Shown in pieces: positions 40,951 through 50,097 of a stretch of DNA of 64,000 bases. The notes under the pieces were generated by a model, which saw only the letters and a list, made by a program, of their open reading frames with translations, did not search any database and was not told the origin of the DNA. Each line of letters starts with the position of its first letter. Position 1 is the first letter of the stretch. This DNA is from CF-46 sp963760735 (GTDB taxonomy: Bacteria > Chloroflexota > Limnocylindria > Limnocylindrales > CSP1-4), in the NCBI GenBank assembly GCA_963760735.1, contig CAVXEB010000001.1, positions 124,001 through 188,000 of the forward strand. Direction: 5' to 3'. Both the position numbers and the translations under genes were made by a program.

Positions 40951-43371
40951 ATGGCGATCGACACCCCCGAGGCCCCCGACGTCCTCGGCGCACCGATCAA
41001 GCGGGTCGAGGACCCGCGCTTCATCACCGGCAAGGGCCGCTATCTCGACGACATCACGTTGACCGGGATGACCCACATGGCCATCCTCCGCAGCCCGTAC
41101 GCCCACGCCAACATCCGATCGGTCGACACCTCGGCAGCGAAGACGAAGCCCGGTGTCCTCGCGGTCTTTGTCGGCGCCGACATCCCGTGGAACCCGCTGC
41201 CGATGGCCTGGCCGGCCGGCGGTTCGGCCGGGATCCAGAACAACGTCAACACGCCGCGGATCCTCGCGACCGACAGCGTGAAGTGGACCGGCGAAGGCGT
41301 CGCGGCCGTCGTGGCCGAGACCGAGGAGCAGGCGGTCGACGCGCTCGAGGCGATCCAGGTCGACTACGAGCCGCTGCCCGCGGTCGTCGACGCGGAGAAA
41401 GCGACCCAGCCGGGCGCCCCCCAGCTCCACGACAACGCCCCGAACAACGAGGTCTTCACCTGGCGGGTCGGGAACAAGGACGGGACCGACAAGGCCTTCG
41501 ACGAGGCCGAGGTCGTCGTCAAGCAGCGCATCGTCAACCACCGCCTGATCCCGAACCCGATGGAGGTCCGGGGAGACATCGGCTGGTTCAACCCCGGCAC
41601 CGACGAATACACGATCTGGATGTCGAGCCAGACGCCCCACATCCAGCGTCTCCTCCTCGCTGCGTTCGTGACCGGCATCCCGGAGCACAAGATCCGCTGC
41701 ATCAGTCCGGACGTCGGCGGGGCATTCGGCACGAAGATCTTCTGCTACGCCGACATGGCCCTCGTCATGTGGGCGAGCAAGGCGATCGGCGGCCGGCCGG
41801 TGAAGTGGGTCGAGACCCGGACCGAGAACTACCAGAGCACGATCCACGGCCGCGACCACATCACCTACATCGAGATCGCCGGCAAGAAGGACGGCGAGGT
41901 GACCGGCCTCCGCGTCAAGACCTACGCCAACCTCGGCGGTCGACTGTCCACGATCGGACCCGGCATCCCGACCACGCTCTACGGCCGGGTGCTGCACGGC
42001 TGCTACAGCATTCCGAACATCTTCGCCGAGGTGACGGGCGTCTACACGAACACGACGTTCGTCGACGCCTACCGTGGCGCCGGCCGGCCCGAGGCGACCT
42101 ACGTCGTCGAGCGGGCGATGGACCTCTTCGCGAACGAGCTCGGGATGGATCGGGCGGCGATCCGCCGCAAGAACTTCATCCGGCCCGACCAGTTCCCGTA
42201 CGAGGACCCGTCGGGCCTCGGCACGGCGTCGGGCGGCGCGAAGATCTATGTCGACTCCGGCAACTACGAGCCGGCCATGAACAAGGCGCTGCTCGCCGCC
42301 GGCTACGACGACCTCGCGAAGACGAAGGCGGAGGCGAAGAGCCGCGGCAAGCTCCTCGGGATGGGCCTCAGCACATACATCGAGGTCTGTGGCGTCGCGC
42401 CGTCGAAGTGGATCGGTGCAGTCGGCGAGGGCTGGGGCGCCGCGATGTGGGAATCGGCCAACATCAAGGTCCACCTCACCGGCAAGACCGTCGTCACCGT
42501 GGGCACCCAGCCCCAGGGCCAGGGCCACGAGACCACGTACTCCCAGGTCGTAGCGCATGAGCTGGGCATCCCGATGGACGACATCGTCGTCCAGCACTCC
42601 GACACCCAGGGGACGCCGTTCGGCTACGGCTCCTACGGCAGCCGGACCTCGTCGGTCGGCATGACCGCCGCGATCAAGGCTGCCGCCAAGATCAAGGACA
42701 AGGCCCGGCGGTTCGCGGCCCACCTGTTGGAGGCCTCGCCGGACGACATCGAGATCGTCGGGGCCGAATACCGGGTCAAGGGCTCGCCCGACAGGAAGAA
42801 GACGTTCCAGGAGATCGCGTTCGCCCTCGACCTCGCGTTCGACACGCCGGAGGGCATGGAGCCGTACCTCGACGAGACGGCCTATCACGACACCCCGAAC
42901 TGCACGTGGCCGTTCGGGACCCACATCGCGATCGTCGAGATCGACGAGGAGACCGGCGAGACCGAGCTGAAGCGGTACGTCGCGGTCGACGACGTCGGCA
43001 AGAAGATCAACCCGCTCATCGTCGACGGCCAGCTCCACGGCGGCATCGCCCAGGGCGTCGGCCAGGCGCTCTGGGAGACGGCGGTCTACAGCGACGACGG
43101 CCAGCTCCTGTCGGGCTCGATGCTCGACTACGCGCTGCCGCGCGCCTCGTACCTGCCGAACTTCGAGCTCGACGAGACGGTCACCCCATCGCCGGTCAAC
43201 CCGATCGGCGTGAAGGGCGTCGGCGAGGCGGGCTGCATCGCGAGCACGGCGGCGGTAGCCAATGCCGTCAACGACGCGCTCGCGCCGCTCGGCATCAAGC
43301 ACCTCGACATGCCGTACACGGCCCAGACCGTGTGGCGGGCGATGCAGTCGGCGAAGGGAGCCCAGGCATGA
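40951..43371 (+). CDS. coxL: molybdenum hydroxylase large subunit, form II CO dehydrogenase type
   Basis: 806-aa catalytic subunit carrying the molybdopterin cofactor. Family motifs: GGAFGTK, GQGHETT and the catalytic Glu in GVKGVGEAG near the C terminus. The active-site loop reads AYRGAGR (residues 373-379), the form II signature; it lacks the Cys that binds copper in true CO dehydrogenase. Form II enzymes have been proposed to oxidise CO slowly or other carbonyl/N-heterocyclic substrates, so the substrate is open. Its stop overlaps the M gene start by 4 bases. Confidence 0.93.
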   Translation: MAIDTPEAPDVLGAPIKRVEDPRFITGKGRYLDDITLTGMTHMAILRSPYAHANIRSVDTSAAKTKPGVLAVFVGADIPWNPLPMAWPAGGSAGIQNNVNTPRILATDSVKWTGEGVAAVVAETEEQAVDALEAIQVDYEPLPAVVDAEKATQPGAPQLHDNAPNNEVFTWRVGNKDGTDKAFDEAEVVVKQRIVNHRLIPNPMEVRGDIGWFNPGTDEYTIWMSSQTPHIQRLLLAAFVTGIPEHKIRCISPDVGGAFGTKIFCYADMALVMWASKAIGGRPVKWVETRTENYQSTIHGRDHITYIEIAGKKDGEVTGLRVKTYANLGGRLSTIGPGIPTTLYGRVLHGCYSIPNIFAEVTGVYTNTTFVDAYRGAGRPEATYVVERAMDLFANELGMDRAAIRRKNFIRPDQFPYEDPSGLGTASGGAKIYVDSGNYEPAMNKALLAAGYDDLAKTKAEAKSRGKLLGMGLSTYIEVCGVAPSKWIGAVGEGWGAAMWESANIKVHLTGKTVVTVGTQPQGQGHETTYSQVVAHELGIPMDDIVVQHSDTQGTPFGYGSYGSRTSSVGMTAAIKAAAKIKDKARRFAAHLLEASPDDIEIVGAEYRVKGSPDRKKTFQEIAFALDLAFDTPEGMEPYLDETAYHDTPNCTWPFGTHIAIVEIDEETGETELKRYVAVDDVGKKINPLIVDGQLHGGIAQGVGQALWETAVYSDDGQLLSGSMLDYALPRASYLPNFELDETVTPSPVNPIGVKGVGEAGCIASTAAVANAVNDALAPLGIKHLDMPYTAQTVWRAMQSAKGAQA

Positions 43372-44207
43372 TCCCGGCCGCATTCAGCTACACCCGGGCT
43401 GCGACCCTGTCCGAGGCCGTCGCCGCGGTCGGCGGCGGGGCCAAGATCCTGGCGGGCGGACAGAGCCTGCTGCCGCTCATGAAGCTGCGCCTGGCGTCGG
43501 CCGATCGACTCGTCGACATCGGCCGGATCCAGGAGCTGAAGGGCTACCGGCACACCCCGGACGGTGGCGTCGAGATCGGAGCGTTGACGACGTACGCCGA
43601 GTGGCAGGCCGCGACCGACGTGCCCGAAGTGGCCGAGGCGATCGGCCTGATCGCCGACGTCCAGGTCCGCAACCGGGGCACGGTCGGTGGCGCGATCGCG
43701 CACGCCGATCCCGCGTCGGACGCGACCGCGATCGCCCTCGCCTATGAAGGCCAGGCGGTCCTCCGCGGACCCGGCGGCGAGCGGGTCGTGCCGCTCGACG
43801 GGTTCTTCGAGGGTCCGTTCCAGACCGGCATCCGGCCCGACGAGATCCTCGTCGCGATCCGCCGCGGTCCGCTCCGGCCGGGCACCCGGTTCGCCTACCG
43901 GAAGCTCGCCCAGAAGGCGTCGGGCTACCCGATCGTCGGGATCGCCGCAGCGATCGTCGCCGAGGGTGGCACGATCACCCACGCGGCGATCGGCGTGACC
44001 GGCGTCCACGAGCATGCCTATCGGGCCGAGGACGTCGAGTCGGCCCTGATCGGATCCGACGGCTCACCGGCCGCGATCGCCGCTGCCGCGGAGCACGTGA
44101 CCGACGGCGTCGAGATCAACTCCGACATCCATGCGGACGCGGCGTACCGTGCGGCGATGGCCGTCGTGTACACGCGTCGCGCGATCGCGGGCGCCCTCGG
44201 CCGCTAG
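43368..44207 (+). CDS. coxM: molybdenum hydroxylase FAD subunit (form II cox type)
   Basis: 279-aa flavoprotein subunit passing electrons to the quinone pool or another acceptor. FAD-binding motifs AKILAGGQSLLPLMKLRL (about residues 25-42) and TVGGAIAHADPASD (about 104-117) are intact. The C-terminal domain (about 175-279) is the usual CO-dehydrogenase flavoprotein C domain. ATG overlaps the L gene stop. Confidence 0.93.
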   Translation: MIPAAFSYTRAATLSEAVAAVGGGAKILAGGQSLLPLMKLRLASADRLVDIGRIQELKGYRHTPDGGVEIGALTTYAEWQAATDVPEVAEAIGLIADVQVRNRGTVGGAIAHADPASDATAIALAYEGQAVLRGPGGERVVPLDGFFEGPFQTGIRPDEILVAIRRGPLRPGTRFAYRKLAQKASGYPIVGIAAAIVAEGGTITHAAIGVTGVHEHAYRAEDVESALIGSDGSPAAIAAAAEHVTDGVEINSDIHADAAYRAAMAVVYTRRAIAGALGR

Positions 44208-44233
44208 GTCGAGGTCCGTCCGACACTCCGCGG

Positions 44234-45284
44234 GTGCGTCTCGAGCGGCTGACGCCCGGTCAGCACCCGTCCGCGGCGCTGGTCGGCGCCGTCCTGACGC
44301 GCGACCTGTTCGTCGGCGGTGGGCGCTGGACGAAGGGACGGCGGCTCTCGGCGGCCGACCTCGACGACTTCGCGACCGCGCCGCCGCCCGGCATCGAACC
44401 GGTCACGGTCATCGTCCCCGAGCCGGGCGACCTTCACGAGGACGAGGCCGCCCTCCGCCTGGCGGAGGCCGTCACGGGCCCGGGGCTCCGGGTCCGCGGC
44501 CCGGTCCAGAGCCGCGTCGACCTGGTCGCCGAGCACGACGGCGTCGTCCACGTCCGGATCGCCGAGCTCGAGCGGCTGAACCGGCTCGATCCGCTTGAGG
44601 TGTTCACGCGGCTCGACGGCTCCATCGTCGCGGCCGGCGACCTCGTCGCCTCCGTCAAGGTCGCGCCGCACGTCGTCGAGGCGTCGATCGTCGAGGCCGG
44701 CGCCGCGATCGCGGCCGGTGGGCGGCGCCCGCTGTTCCGGGTCGCTCCATTCGTGCCGAAGACGGTCTCGGTCGTCGTCAAGGAGTCGCTCCGCGCCGCC
44801 GACCGGCCGCGGTTCGAGGCGAGCGTCCGCGACAAGGTCGAGAGCCTCGGCTCGACGATTCGCGCAATCCGCTATGTCGCCGACGAGGACGACGCGGTCC
44901 GGACGGCCCTCGACGAGGCGACCCGGGGCCGCGACCGGGCCGACGTGATCCTCACCGCCGGCGGCCGCTCGACCGACCCGTCCGACCCGTTCTTCACCGC
45001 GATCGAGTCGCTTCGGCGGGCGGATCGTCCGGCGCGGCGTGCCGGCCCATCCGGGATCGATGCTGTGGCTCGCGAGGATCGGCCGGACGGCGGTCCTGGG
45101 GCTCCCGACGTGCGGCGCGTACTCGAAGGCGACGGCCGCCGACCTGCTCCTGCCGCGCCTCCTCACCGGCGAGCCGCCGACCCGGACGACGGTCTCCCAT
45201 CTCGGCCACGGCGGCGTGCTGACGCGCGAGATGCGGTTCCGATTTCCCGCCTACGCCCGGGAGCTCGACGCGCCCGACGGCTGA
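44234..45284 (+). pseudogene. molybdopterin-binding (MoeA/Mog-like) protein, frameshifted near the 3' end
   Basis: The first 260 codons match the molybdopterin-binding proteins found beside cox genes (VPEPGDLHEDEAALRLAEAV; VVHVRIAELERLNRLDPLEV; ILTAGGRSTDPSDPFFTAIE, the Mog-fold nucleotide site). At 45011-45014 one extra base shifts the frame; the correct continuation VRRGVPAHPGSMLWLARIGR to FPAYARELDAPDG is in the next frame and ends at 45284. Removing one base gives a normal protein of about 349 aa. Everything after the break is well conserved, so a sequencing error is as likely as a real mutation. The role would be molybdenum-cofactor handling for the adjacent hydroxylase. Start: GTG 44234. 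Confidence 0.75.
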
Positions 45285-45287
45285 CCT

Positions 45288-45364
45288 CGCGACGCCCGTG
45301 GCTCTGTCAATGGCCCGACACGTAGCCGCGAATGGAACCTGGGTTCCTTTCTCCGGGCGTCGCG
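45288..45364. repeat. nested inverted repeats between the molybdopterin gene and the lipoprotein gene
   Basis: CGCGACGCCCG (45288-45298) is the exact reverse complement of CGGGCGTCGCG (45354-45364). Between them lies a smaller palindrome GGAACC-tg-GGTTCC (45334-45347). The outer repeat starts 4 bases after the upstream stop, so it may be a terminator; it could also be the remains of a small mobile element, though no target-site duplication is seen. Confidence 0.45.
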
Positions 45365-45378
45365 GCTGAATAAATCGC

Positions 45379-45401
45379 GGATCACCAGCTGGAGGTGATC
45401 C
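45379..45401 (+). promoter_or_regulatory. hairpin that masks the ribosome-binding site of the lipoprotein gene
   Basis: GGATCACC (45379-45386), 7-base loop, GGTGATCC (45394-45401), immediately before the ATG at 45402. The full Shine-Dalgarno GGAGGTGATCC (45391-45401) overlaps the loop and 3' arm, and the 5' arm equals the anti-Shine-Dalgarno sequence of 16S rRNA. Folding would block translation. Confidence 0.55.
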
Positions 45402-46535
45402 ATGACGAACGTATTTCCCGGCGACACCGTCGTCGCCGTTTCTCCGGGTGACCGGCCGGGCGCTCCCATGCGAGCGCACGCATCAGCGAACACAAGGTCG
45501 CGCCGCGCGGCGGCGATCGCGGCGGCGCTCCTGGTCGCGGCCTGCAGCAGTCCCGCGGGAGTCGATCGCGACCCGAACGGTTCGAACGCCGGCTCGTCGT
45601 CGGCCCCGTCGGCGTCGGCCCCGGCCTCGGCGGCCGCCTCCGTGGCTGCCGCCGGCGAGGCATCCGCGCAGGCCGCGGCGACGGTCGTCGTTCCCGAAGC
45701 CGGAGTCGTGCCGCGGACCGTCAGCTACGGGATCCTGACCTGGACCGTGAAGGACGCCGCCATCACGAACCAGGATCCGGCGCGGTACGTCGCCGGCACG
45801 CCCGGCGAGCCCACGAAGAAGACGTCACTGATCGTCGATCTCGACATCCGCAACGACAGCCCGCACGTCGGCTTCGTCACGACGACGTCGCGGCTCGTCG
45901 CCGAGCTGCCGGACGGCACGGTCGTTCCGGGCAAGGACCTCGAGCGGCCGAGCGCGGCACCCGAGTCGACCGTCGAGAGCCGGTACGCCTTCGAGGTTCC
46001 GGCCGGGACGAGGTTCGAGGATGTCGTCCTGAGGTTCGAGGACCCGGATCGCGAGCCGTCGGTCGACCTGCCGCTCAGCGGTGCCGCCCCGCCCGTCGAG
46101 ACGGACGACACGGCGAAGGTCGGTCGGACGGTGCCGATCGGGCTCCCGGGCATCGACATGCACTGGACGATCGACTCCGTGATCACCGGCCGTGACTGGC
46201 CGCTGCCCATCGGGTTCAAGGGCGGCACGCGCGTCGACGGCGCTCGCGCCGAGAAGGATCATCGGTGGGTCGGGATCGTGGCCCGCGTCGATGTCGACCG
46301 CTGCGACTGCAAGGGCGGCGTCCTCGACCAGGCCGGATCGGCGCGACTCCTCGTCGACGGGACGCCGTTCACGGCATCGGCCGACGCGAGCTCGAAGGCG
46401 ATCATGAACGCGAGCACGTTCTCGGACGTGATGCTCGTGTTCGACATCCCGGCGGCCGCGAGCAACGCGACGCTCCAGGTCGGTCCGCTCGAGAAGCCGG
46501 AGCAGCAGGCGAGGGTCCCGCTCACCGTCGACTGA
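45402..46535 (+). CDS. putative lipoprotein, function unknown
   Basis: 377 aa. After a 35-residue basic N terminus, a hydrophobic stretch ends in LLVAACSS, a good lipobox with the Cys near residue 48. A Ser/Ala-rich linker (about 60-95) leads to two beta-rich halves (about 100-225 and 230-377), each starting with a strand such as ILTWTVKDAAI or MHWTIDSVIT. This looks like a duplicated immunoglobulin-like or DUF4352-type fold. A DRCDCKGG cysteine pair occurs near residue 305. ATG 45402 has a perfect ribosome-binding site (within a hairpin); ATG 45468 would give a more standard signal length. Its role beside cox genes is unknown. Confidence 0.65.
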   Translation: MTNVFPGDTVVAVSPGDRPGAPMRAHASANTRSRRAAAIAAALLVAACSSPAGVDRDPNGSNAGSSSAPSASAPASAAASVAAAGEASAQAAATVVVPEAGVVPRTVSYGILTWTVKDAAITNQDPARYVAGTPGEPTKKTSLIVDLDIRNDSPHVGFVTTTSRLVAELPDGTVVPGKDLERPSAAPESTVESRYAFEVPAGTRFEDVVLRFEDPDREPSVDLPLSGAAPPVETDDTAKVGRTVPIGLPGIDMHWTIDSVITGRDWPLPIGFKGGTRVDGARAEKDHRWVGIVARVDVDRCDCKGGVLDQAGSARLLVDGTPFTASADASSKAIMNASTFSDVMLVFDIPAAASNATLQVGPLEKPEQQARVPLTVD

Positions 46536-46720
46536 CCGCGTGTGGCGATCGCTTTCAACCTGATCCTCGCCAGCGAACCGTCGGGGTCTGCTCGTCGTCG
46601 ACTCGGATGGCCGTCACCTCGCGCTCCTCGTGGCGATCGGCGCCAACTTCGTCACCGACCCGGACCGGGCCAGTCGCCCACGATGAGCGGCCGCGTCGTT
46701 CCACGTATCCTCGTGGAGCA

Positions 46721-49123
46721 GTGCGAGCCGTCACCCAGCCGTCGAATCCTGTCTGGCCTGCCGCCGTTCCACCCGACGTGGACACGACGCTGGTCGGCCG
46801 CAACCAGGTCATCGCGGAAGTCACTGACGGGCTCGTCCGCGGCGAGCCGCGCATCGTCGTCCTCAGCGGCCTCGGCGGGGTCGGCAAGACGCGGCTGGCC
46901 ATCGAGGTCGCCCGACGGCTCGGCGAGCAGTGGGCCGGAAGGGTGGCCTGGATCCCGCTCGCCAACGCCACCCGTGGCGGCGGTCTCGCCTCGGCGATCG
47001 CTGCGGGGCTCGGGCTCGGCCGCGGCGAGCCGGGCCATCTCGCCGACGCGGTCGCCGAGACGGTCGGCGAGCCGCCGGCGCTGCTCGTGCTCGACAGCGC
47101 GGAGACGGCACAGCACGATCTCGGGCTGATCGCCGACCTCGTCCGGCGATCGCCCTCGCTCCGGGTCGTCGTGACCACGCGGATCGCGGTCGTCCGGGCC
47201 GGCGTCTCGCTGGTCGCCGTCGAGCGGCTCGACGTTCCGCGGGAGACCGATGCCGCCAGCGTCATCGCCGCCAGCCCGTCCGTCGCCCTCCTCGTGGACC
47301 GTGCGTCCCGAGCCGGCGCCGACGTCGCCATCACGGCCAAGACGGCGCCGGCGATCGCGCGGCTGGTCGCGCATCTCGACGGGATGCCGCTCGCGATCGA
47401 GCTGGCCGGGCCGCTGCTCCGCGTCCTCCCGCCGCATCGCCTCCTCGAGCAGGTCCACGAACGGCTCGATCCGGTCGTCGCGACGATCGAGTGGAGCCAC
47501 GACCAGCTCTCGCCCGAGGATCAGCTGCTGTACCGGCGTCTCTCCGTCTTCGGCGTGCCGTTCCGGGCACGGCACGTCCGGACATTCGACGATCGCGCCA
47601 TGACCCACGGGCTGTCGCCGCTCCCGGCCGACATCGGGAGCGCGCTCGAGCGGCTCGCCGCGGCCGGCCTGATCCGCGAGCGGCCGGACGAGCTGGAGCC
47701 CGACCCGGCGACCGGGCCGGACGACCCGCGCGGCGGCGCGGTCCGTGAGTACGTCCTCCCGCCGTTGATCCGCGAGGATGCGGTCCGCCGGCTCGAGGCC
47801 AGCGGCGAGGCGACCGCCGCGATGTGGGCCCGGGCGAACGACCTGCTCGCCCTGTGCGAGCTCGCGCACGCCGAGCTGGTGGTCCGCTCGCGTCAGGACC
47901 TCCTCGACCAGCTCGACATCGTCCATCCGGATCTGCTCGCGTCGCTCGATCGGGCTCGTGCGGCCGGCGAGGGCCGGTTCCTGATCTGGATGTCCGGATC
48001 CCTGGCCGAGTACTGGCGCGCACGGGGCCGGCTTGCGGAGGGCCGGATCTGGCTGGACACGGCGCTCCGCATGGGGCCGCCCGACCGGACCGCCGAGCGG
48101 GCCCGGGCACTCCACGGGTCCGGGATGCTCGCGAACTGGCAGAGCGACTTCGGGCGGGCCCGGACGACCCTGCAGGAGGCCCTGACGATCCGGCTCGAGC
48201 TCGGGCTGCAGGCGGACGCGGCAGCGACGCTCAACCAGCTCGGTCTCATCGGACTCGACACCGGCAACCTCGACGAGGCGGAGCAGTACTGTCGTCAGGG
48301 TCTCGAGATCCGCCGCGCGATCGGCGACGAGGGTGCCGTTGCCGCCTCGCTGAACACGCTGGGCGGCGTGCTCCAGTTCGGCGGCCGCACGGACGAGGCG
48401 CGGGCGATGTTCGAGGAGAGCCTCGCGATCCGGCGCCGCCTCGGCGACGAATCCGGCGCGTCGGTGTCGCTCGGCAACCTCGGGCTCGTCGCCCGCGACG
48501 CGCGCGACCTGGCCGGCGCCGAGGCGATGCTCCGCGAGGCGATCGCGACGCGGCGGCAGCTGGGCGATCGTCAGCGGGTCGCCGTGGTCCGGCACAATCT
48601 CGCCCTCGTCCTGTTCGACGGCGGCGATCTCGACGGAGCCCGCGTCGAGCTCCAGGCCGCCCTGACGACGGCGCGTGAGCTCGGCGATCGGCTCGAGACC
48701 TCGAACGCCTTGTCGGACCTCGGCTTCGTCGAGGCCACGAGCGGCGACATCGATCGCGCGGCCGCGCTCCAGGCCGAGGCGCTGTCGATCGCCGCGCGGA
48801 TCGGGGCCAGGGGGATCGTCGCCCAGGCGATCGACGGGGCGGCCGGCATCCTCGCCGTCCGGGGCGATCGAACCGAAGCCGCCACGCTGTGGGCGGCCGC
48901 CGACGCGATCCGTCGCGACGCCCGGTATTCGATGCTCGTCGCCGACCGTCGGCGGGTCGAGGCCGAGACGCGGCGCGCGCGCGAGGCGACCGACGAAGCA
49001 GCCTGGAGCGCGGCCTGGGCCGCCGGCGATGCGATGACGATCGACGCGGCGATCGCGCGCGCCGGGACGGCCCTCGGCGTTCCCGACCCCGGCCCGCGCG
49101 CGGCGGGCAAGGTCGCGGTGTAG
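46721..49123 (+). CDS. STAND-type NB-ARC ATPase with TPR repeats
   Basis: 800-aa signal-transduction ATPase of the AfsR/GutR kind, without a recognisable effector or DNA-binding domain at either end. Walker A is GLGGVGKTRLA (about residues 50-60); the Walker B-like strand reads LLVLDSAE where LDNCE is usual; VTTR is the sensor-1 region; GMPLAIELAG is the GxP motif. A helical arm follows, then from about residue 430 eight to nine TPR units (for example LNQLGLIGLDTGNLDEAEQY, LNTLGGVLQFGGRTDEARAM). Such proteins switch on binding a ligand through the repeats. The start is GTG 46721, 9 bases after TATCCT (46706-46711). It lies inside the cox accessory region; a regulatory role there is a guess. 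Confidence 0.75.
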   Translation: MRAVTQPSNPVWPAAVPPDVDTTLVGRNQVIAEVTDGLVRGEPRIVVLSGLGGVGKTRLAIEVARRLGEQWAGRVAWIPLANATRGGGLASAIAAGLGLGRGEPGHLADAVAETVGEPPALLVLDSAETAQHDLGLIADLVRRSPSLRVVVTTRIAVVRAGVSLVAVERLDVPRETDAASVIAASPSVALLVDRASRAGADVAITAKTAPAIARLVAHLDGMPLAIELAGPLLRVLPPHRLLEQVHERLDPVVATIEWSHDQLSPEDQLLYRRLSVFGVPFRARHVRTFDDRAMTHGLSPLPADIGSALERLAAAGLIRERPDELEPDPATGPDDPRGGAVREYVLPPLIREDAVRRLEASGEATAAMWARANDLLALCELAHAELVVRSRQDLLDQLDIVHPDLLASLDRARAAGEGRFLIWMSGSLAEYWRARGRLAEGRIWLDTALRMGPPDRTAERARALHGSGMLANWQSDFGRARTTLQEALTIRLELGLQADAAATLNQLGLIGLDTGNLDEAEQYCRQGLEIRRAIGDEGAVAASLNTLGGVLQFGGRTDEARAMFEESLAIRRRLGDESGASVSLGNLGLVARDARDLAGAEAMLREAIATRRQLGDRQRVAVVRHNLALVLFDGGDLDGARVELQAALTTARELGDRLETSNALSDLGFVEATSGDIDRAAALQAEALSIAARIGARGIVAQAIDGAAGILAVRGDRTEAATLWAAADAIRRDARYSMLVADRRRVEAETRRAREATDEAAWSAAWAAGDAMTIDAAIARAGTALGVPDPGPRAAGKVAV

Positions 49124-49133
49124 GATCGCCGCC

Positions 49134-50072
49134 ATGTCCCAGGTCAGCGAGTCCTCGTCCGGCGCGGCCGCTCACGATCCCCTCGACTCGGTCGAGTCGA
49201 TCGTCGAGCGGTTCCGCGAGCGCGACTACGTCTGCGACCGGTCCCTCGCGACCGCCGTCTTCCTCGGGCTGCGGCTCGGCCGCCCGCTCCTCCTCGAGGG
49301 CGAGGCCGGTGTCGGCAAGACGGAGCTCGCGAAGGTCCTCGCCGCGAGCCTGGGCAGCCGCCTGATCCGCCTCCAGTGCTACGAGGGCCTCGACGTCAAC
49401 GCCGCGGTCTACGAGTGGAACTACCCGCGCCAGATGCTCGAGATCCGGCTCCTCGAGGCCCGCGGTCAGGCCGACCGGGCCAACGCCCATGACATCTTCG
49501 GTCCGGAGTTCCTGATCCGGCGTCCGCTCCTCCAGGCGCTCGAGGCCGACGCCGACGGCGAGCCGCCCGTCCTCCTGATCGACGAGATCGACCGCGCGGA
49601 CGAGGAGTTCGAGGCGTACCTGCTCGAGATCCTGTCCGACTTCCAGGTCACCGTGCCGGAGATCGGGACGATCAAGGCGGCCCGGCCCCCCCGCGTGATC
49701 CTCACCTCCAACCGGACGCGAGAAGTCCACGACGCGCTGAAGCGCCGCTGCCTCTATCACTGGATCGACTACCCGTCGGCCCAGAAGGAGTTCGAGATCG
49801 TCCTCGCCCGCGTCCCCGACGCGCCGGAGCGGCTCGCCCGCGACGTCGTCGGCTTCGTCCATCGCCTCCGCGAGGCCGACCTCACGAAGGTGCCGGGGAT
49901 CGCCGAGACGCTCGACTGGGCGGCGGCGCTCCTGTCCCTCGGGTCACGGGAGCTGACCGGCGAGGTGGTCGACGAGACGCTCGGTGTCGTTCTCAAGTAC
50001 GAGGAGGACATCCGGCGGGTCCGCGGCGACACGGCCCGGGCGTACCTCGCGGAGGCCGGCGCGACCGCCTGA
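49134..50072 (+). CDS. coxD: MoxR-type AAA+ ATPase, CoxD-like
   Basis: 312-aa AAA+ chaperone. Walker A GEAGVGKTELAK (about residues 59-70), Walker B VLLIDEIDRADEEFEAYLLE (about 143-162) and sensor ILTSNRTREVHDALKRRC. In Oligotropha CoxD is needed to build the CuSMoO2 centre of CO dehydrogenase by delivering sulfur. Here it stands next to a VWA protein (CoxE) with which MoxR ATPases normally work. TAGGAT (49121-49126) lies 7 bases before the ATG, again without a ribosome-binding site, so a promoter inside the end of the previous gene is likely. Confidence 0.93.
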   Translation: MSQVSESSSGAAAHDPLDSVESIVERFRERDYVCDRSLATAVFLGLRLGRPLLLEGEAGVGKTELAKVLAASLGSRLIRLQCYEGLDVNAAVYEWNYPRQMLEIRLLEARGQADRANAHDIFGPEFLIRRPLLQALEADADGEPPVLLIDEIDRADEEFEAYLLEILSDFQVTVPEIGTIKAARPPRVILTSNRTREVHDALKRRCLYHWIDYPSAQKEFEIVLARVPDAPERLARDVVGFVHRLREADLTKVPGIAETLDWAAALLSLGSRELTGEVVDETLGVVLKYEEDIRRVRGDTARAYLAEAGATA

Positions 50073-50097
50073 TCGGCGGCACGACCGAGACCGGCCC

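Noticed and set aside
46265..46720. 152-codon upstream extension of the STAND ATPase frame
   Set aside because: It overlaps the lipoprotein gene in another frame and reads as Arg/Gly/Pro-rich noise.
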